Below are positions 59,396 to 64,000 of a stretch of DNA of 64,000 nt, one piece after another. Location of the stretch: NCBI GenBank assembly GCA_035222895.1, contig JAVYIG010009920.1:1-64000 (forward strand). Direction: 5' to 3'. The DNA is from Strongylocentrotus droebachiensis (Eukaryota; Echinodermata; Echinoidea; Camarodonta; Strongylocentrotidae). The notes under the pieces were generated by a model, which worked only from the letters and a program-made list of their open reading frames with translations, had not been told where the DNA came from and did not search any database. How positions within the stretch are numbered: the first letter of the stretch is position 1; each line of letters opens with the position of its first letter. The translations under genes and the position numbers were made by a program.

Positions 59396-60770
59396 GATGT
59401 TCGTGAAATTTCTCTGTCAAGACTGTGAAACCTGAAAAACGCGTAAACCTCCGTAAAAGCGAGTTCGATATGATTTGTCAAACTTTTTAGCAAGTATAAT
59501 CAGTGTAGCTTTTGGATCACCCCATTTATAATAACTGTTTAGAAAGGCTACGACTTCTCTTTCGACGAATTTCTATTTCGCGATGATTTCTTAAAAAACT
59601 TTATTGCTGTCGTTGAAGTTTCGGTACTAAAATGCCAGTGGTACCATTTCCTATTTTGTCGAGGTTGTCCGAGGTATTAGTTCTCTCCCATCTAGGTCAA
59701 ACGAACATAAAATGCCCATTTTTTGAAAGCGTGTAATCTATTTATGAGAATGAGGTTGTCTTGAAATGTCTTAAACGCTGAAGATATTTGTGAGACACTT
59801 CTTGTTTATTCCCCTTGTGATTTATCATGCCACGAAGAGAGGAAGATGTTTATCGTGTTTCTGACAAGCGACGAGGGGTGAGACAGAGGTTGAAAATTGC
59901 ACCTTCACAATAATTCAGTTAAGTTACTTTTTTATGAGACCTTGTGCTATATACCCACAGTTAAAGATGATATTTGGCAAACATTGTACGTGAGAACTCT
60001 TCATTATGTCAGCGGTCATGATAGTTATGAAATTGATCCGATTCTGATATCCAAAACGGCAAACATTCTTCAAAGTAAAGTATCTCTCCGAGTATGCTTC
60101 CGAGTAATTAAGGCCTTTGAACACGTAGTGGGTATATGTTGTTTCAACCTGCAAGATTTTGATGCTAGCAAAGCTCAATCATATCGGGGGTGTATTATTG
60201 TCATTGTTGCAAAATATTATTTGAATTGAATAACTTCATCAAGATCACAGACCCTTGCATCATCGGACACCAAAGTAGAACCTGCAGAAAGGTTCAAAGA
60301 GCTTTCTGCACTCGCTACTGGACTGCTTGGATACATCTGTATTCGTTGCGGCTAATTAGGGTGCGCTTATAAATATAATTTTAGGAGAGCCTAATAATTT
60401 GTAGGTTTATCTCGTGCAAGACAAACGACGAAAGACAAATGGGTTGAAAGACGTCAGATATTTAGACAACATGTGTCTCTTCATGGGATCATCATATCAG
60501 ACTTTAGGTAAACAGCAGTTCCACTTATATGACATATTATGACAACCCATGCGACGGTTACGCGACCCAATTAGAAAACAAAATCACTAGGTTAATACAT
60601 ATGGTTTAAGGAACTTGCAGTGATCTCTGTAAGATTAAGGATGGAAGTTACTGGCTCAGCATGAAGATCGTTTTAAGTGTTCTTGAAATGTCTTGAAATC
60701 ACATACTGAAAGAGCCCTCACGCTATCGTTGATTGTGGGCATATTGATGACATCGAACGAACGGATAGCA
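59396..60770. other. intergenic
   Basis: The 110-codon plus frame at 59897-60229 has no ATG-supported start or domain I recognise. It has open frames opposite it and is probably chance. Confidence 0.45.
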
Positions 60771-60777
60771 TTCTTAA

Positions 60778-60964
60778 AGGTACTATGTCCCATTTGTAGC
60801 CAACATCGAATTCTGTTGGACTTTGCAGGAATAATGAATATGTCACGTACGTCCTATCTTTTTTCTTTTGTTTGTAATAGCATAAAATTAGCTGTAAAGG
60901 GAACATGAGCATTTTTTCTACATCAATAACCCATTTATTGTAATGGCCAAAATTAAACTGATAT
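60778..60964 (-). mobile_element. TTAA MITE, AGGTACTATG family, copy 3 (truncated)
   Basis: TTAA (60774-60777) is followed by AGGTACTATGTCCCATTTGT and then sequence matching the reverse complement of 17300-17500 (ACTTTGCAGGAA, TCACGTACGTCCTA, AGCTGTAAAG, CTACATCAATAACCCA). The match fades near TAAACTGAT. A central piece (about 17330-17400 equivalent) and the other end are missing. Confidence 0.8.
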
Positions 60965-60969
60965 AATCA

Positions 60970-62091
60970 CCTGAACAAACCTTAGCTGGACATGCTGGAA
61001 TAAAACATGAACTGAGGGGTGGGGAGAAGAAGGGGAGGAGGACAAGATCTTTTGGAGGAAGGGTCATTCTGACACTTCACATTTCATTTCACATTAACTT
61101 ACATTACTTCACATTTCAATCCACTAATCAGCGCACGTACGTCGTGTAGGCCTACGTGGTTCAATAGAAAGACAAATTGATACGGATGGCTGTCTGGACA
61201 GCACTGTACAGTTAAACCATTGAACAATGGTGTGGATCAGAATGATGGTATCCGGCAACGAATGATACTAGACAGACACGGAGCTGTCACAATTAAAAAC
61301 ATCCACCGTCTCAATGTTCAAGTACGGAGAAACGGCGGAGTCAGGAGGGCACGATTGTTAGTAAAGTTGTCAGTCCCTTCCTCGGGGACATTCTGTCATA
61401 GTCCTTCTCAAAACTATACTTTGGCAGAATCCAATGTTTACACTCGGTTCGTAGTTATATCTTATTGATAAATCAAGAGATAAATGGTTTAAGTCAACAT
61501 AGTATGTCCTATTTTCTGAGACTGACACTGCCAGTAAGGATTAATTGACACCTCGTATCATGATTGGAAAAGATTAAAATCGACTTATACTCCATCTGTC
61601 AAGACTAAAATCGTCCCAAACCAGCTTTACAAAACAATATGACGTCTATCGCCCTGTACTTAATGACAATTTGTTCAGTAATAACTTTTCCGTTTATCTC
61701 CATTTAAGAATTTCACATATTATATTATATTATTTGAATAATTGAATGGTTTTATAAGTTAAATTTCACTTCTTTTTCAAAAGAATGTAAACATTTGTAG
61801 ACTTGAATTTAGAAGCCTCCACGACTCAGACCAGATATTCGATTACATTCAGATTTTTTAGTTTACTGGTTTTGCCCGTCTCGTTTTTGTGTTTGTGTGT
61901 TGTTTTTTTTGCTGTTAAAAAGAAACTATTGAATTGGACTTTCTGAGATCTTCACTCGGTTTCAAACCTTGCAATATCTCACTAATGACATATCAATACA
62001 AATTATATAAACGATTATAATGGTCTGAGCATTTTGGTTTGAAGATATGTAATTATTCGATTTCCTTTACATATTTCGCTTTTGCCATCAG
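60970..62091. other. intergenic or Wnt upstream intron
   Basis: No exon encoding the Met and early signal peptide of the Wnt gene could be identified with confidence here. It is AT-rich, with repeated CATTTCA/ACTTCACATT words near 61075-61120. Confidence 0.45.
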
Positions 62092-62360
62092 CATTCTACT
62101 CCTGGCCCAAGGCACCTCGGTGGAGAGGAGAATGGGCCACTCGTGGAACTCACCAGAGACCGCTAAATTCTGCAAGTCCCACACGTGGTTCACCAGGCAG
62201 CAGCTAAAGCTATGCCAGCTCCACCCCGACATCATTCCCAGTGTGACCCAAGGCGCCATGCAGGCCATCTACGAGTGCCGGTACATGTTTAGGAACGAGC
62301 GATGGAACTGTCCCGTCAGCAACGTCACAGGAGTTTTCGGCAAGACGAGATTAAGAACAA
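62092..62360 (+). CDS. Wnt family ligand, N-terminal exon (partial gene)
   Basis: Wnts are secreted, lipidated cysteine-rich signals that bind Frizzled/LRP receptors. The exon translates to ILLLAQGTSVERR (end of a signal peptide), then FCKSHTWFTRQQLKLCQLHP, SVTQGAMQAIYECRYMFRNE and RWNCPVSNVTGVFGKTRLRT. The Q-[RL]-x-L-C, ECR-x-x-F-R, RWNC and V-FG blocks and the spacing of the four cysteines are diagnostic of Wnt N-termini; NVT is a potential glycosylation site. The acceptor is TTTGCCATCAG (AG at 62090-62091) and the donor is ACAA/GTAAGT (62361). No in-frame ATG precedes the hydrophobic stretch, because a TAA lies at 62018, so an upstream exon must supply the start. The next exon (expected RETAF-type motif) lies beyond the window. 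FGK and WNCP recall Wnt1, RNxRWNC Wnt4, and LCQ-HPDI Wnt2, so the subfamily is undecided. Confidence 0.9.
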
Positions 62361-62401
62361 GTAAGTTTAAACGCCATTTTGTTTTCCAACTCAAGAAGAA
62401 G

Positions 62402-62582
62402 ACGCGATGGCTCAGTGGGAGAGCAGTGGTCTCGGAAACGGGAGGCCCCGGATTCGAAACCAAGTTGATACGCTAGTTGCCCATTGGTAATGCATTAAAT
62501 TTCATTACCAAGTCCCTCCGAGAGGACTTAAAACCGTCAGTCCCTTGGCTGATTACTTACAAGCAAACACATGCTTTCTTAC
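62402..62582 (+). mobile_element. tRNA-derived SINE in the Wnt intron
   Basis: TGGCTCAGTGG (62408-62418) matches the pol III A box and GGATTCGAAAC (62450-62460) the B box, about 31 bp apart. The tail 62487-62581 is shared with 57889-57981. It starts only about 40 bp after the exon donor. A canonical cloverleaf is not apparent, so it is not a tRNA gene. Confidence 0.8.
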
Positions 62583-64000
62583 ACTGTGACAAGGTTCGGC
62601 AATGTTTTTCCAACACTTTGCCCAACGTTGTGCCAATAGTCAACCCAATCATCTATTGGGCAATATTTTGCCCACAGTGGTATTGGTAAAGGTAAGTACC
62701 CTACTTCACACGTGCAAAAGTGTTTCGTACTTTGACTAACAGCTTGGTGAAGATTTTTCCAACAAGTGGGCTACCGTAGTCGGGCAGTTGAAGGGTCATA
62801 TCTTTGCCCAAATTTTGGTCAAAATAGGTAAAAAAAAACCACAGAAATGCTCTAGACATTCGAATTGTATCAAACCCTTGTTCGTCAGCAAGAGTTAAGT
62901 GTTCGAGTTTGACCCCCTTAGCTTGTCTCTCGTTGGCCTGTCCGTACGGTTAATGACCTTGGTGAGCAAATATGACAAGCAATCCGACCTAAAACAACAG
63001 CCCCAAGAAAGGGGCCGAGAAACGATACATCTGGGCTAATAGGTGTGAAGAATCTGTGACAACCCGATGGCCTGGTGGTGATACGGCTACTTGAGAGATG
63101 CCAATGGACTTGCCGAGACACTGCTGACAACTATAACGCAAATTATAAATGGAAGCGCAATCCTTTTGTTCGGGGAGTTTTCTAATGGGTATACTCGCGG
63201 ATTCCTAGAATGACCTACTTCCTAGACAAACATCCGTGACTGGTTAGTGTGACGTATATAGTCCACTTTTGCTTTTAGTAAATGACGTATTACACACTCA
63301 AGAACAGTAACTAATGATAGTTTAGTAACATCTTGTCTCCTAACTGGTAAACTGTTAAGCTCCTATAACTGTCATTCGAATTCAGTACTAGTTCGCGATC
63401 TACTGAAGATGACGAACAAGTATCCATTACTGGGTTGACTTGATATCACTATCTTTTGCAATAAGTGATGTAAACTCCATGTGCCATGTACGTGACATTT
63501 CATGTTTGTAACATCGAGAAAGAGTTCTTCATTTGAAGAATCTCAAATTTCTTGCTGCTCTTGCATGGATTCCAAGACTGTCTGACACGTACCTGGTGGA
63601 TTTCTTGTTGTTCCATTTAGGATTTATCATAAGCGTTCTCTGAATCTTTGTTGGCTGTTGGCGCGTGCTTCTTACTCCAGTCATCCGCTGTGGGCGGGTA
63701 ATCATGTCACGTGCTTTATCACATGATTTATCACATGACAGGTGCACACCTGATTGGCAAACAAGCTAATCGGAATACCGAGAAGGAAGGTGATACTCAA
63801 ATCATTTAATGATAACACTCATTGATTGTAATTAAGAGATTATGTTTGTTTCCAATTCGATGCTGATGATTAGTTCAAACAGCCTGTGACAGTTGCTGTA
63901 ATTCCAACAGGTGAATGGAAAACCGAAATGGATCGGAAGGCTGCGGAAAAGCTCATGTGCAATTTTATTAAAAGATTATGCGGCGCGGTAGAGATTAGGA
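62583..64000. other. Wnt intron, continuing past the window
   Basis: No further Wnt exon motif is seen in the plus frames. 62597-62700 has repeated TTTGCCCA/TTGGGCAA words that look like another eroded repeat. Otherwise nothing recognised. Confidence 0.55.

Noticed and set aside
59897..60229. 110-codon plus frame
   Set aside because: There is no domain or supported start and an overlapping 84-codon frame lies on the other strand. It is consistent with chance in AT-rich DNA.
62039..62091. Start of the Wnt protein at 62039
   Set aside because: That codon is TTG, not ATG, and a pyrimidine tract plus AG at 62090-62091 fits an acceptor better. The hydrophobic lead probably overlaps the intron end.
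62053..62268. Minus-strand frames opposite the Wnt exon
   Set aside because: They are shadows of the real coding strand, whose Wnt motifs and splice sites are clear.
62402..62475. tRNA gene
   Set aside because: A and B boxes are present but acceptor and anticodon stems are not convincing, and the tail is shared with another locus, so SINE is preferred.
62361..62476. Continuation of the Wnt frame to 62476
   Set aside because: It passes through a consensus donor and then translates the SINE.

Overview
The window looks like nuclear DNA of an animal, most likely a marine invertebrate deuterostome (echinoderm or hemichordate-like). The reasons are low coding density, an AT-rich background, one exon of a Wnt ligand gene with consensus splice sites, a long C2H2 zinc-finger reading frame, fragments of CR1/L2/jockey-type LINEs, tRNA-derived SINEs, and many short DNA transposons with TTAA or 8-bp target duplications. 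There is no sign of operons, bacterial ribosome binding sites or CRISPR. The species placement is inference; the animal origin is secure.

Layout. 1-7.5 kb is AT-rich intergenic DNA with a LINE-like 3' tail (about 0.54 kb) and an inverted-repeat TTAA element (1.76-2.43 kb). 7.6-11.07 kb is one pyrimidine-strand satellite built from 6-bp steps and organised into higher-order blocks. 12-14.4 kb holds a dispersed repeat and a 240-bp tandem duplication. 14.52-16.72 kb (minus) is the only long gene-like reading frame: 732 codons, two C2H2 fingers, a 20-proline run and a PLDLS CtBP-type motif. 17-25.4 kb is a transposon graveyard: two copies of a TTAA element with AGGTACTATG ends, a LINE reverse-transcriptase tail, two hAT-like elements with intact 8-bp duplications (the larger one carries a 95-bp minisatellite), a third TTAA-type element and another dispersed repeat.

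25-42 kb is mostly unique intergenic DNA with microsatellites, a TATA-like promoter candidate near 26.91 kb, two palindromic MITEs (38.6-39.06 kb) and a pair of dispersed repeats. 42.6-45.8 kb has a possible short gene or pseudogene with SGNH-esterase-like motifs, and a hAT-like element that landed in a (GAT)n array and carries a piece of LINE reverse transcriptase. 46-58 kb is intergenic with a minus-strand SINE (53.0-53.2 kb) and a piggyBac-like MITE (54.6-55.4 kb). 58.3-59.4 kb is a four-unit tandem repeat rich in TTCGAGAA. A third AGGTACTATG element lies at 60.8 kb. At 62.09-62.36 kb is a plus-strand Wnt exon; its downstream intron starts with a SINE and runs to the window end.

The two gene candidates (zinc finger, minus; Wnt, plus) are 45 kb apart and nothing in the sequence links them functionally. 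The remaining interest is in the mobile and tandem DNA: at least four unrelated MITE families appear to use TTAA, and two elements carry unrelated cargo. All repeat relationships were found by eye; no alignment or database search was run.
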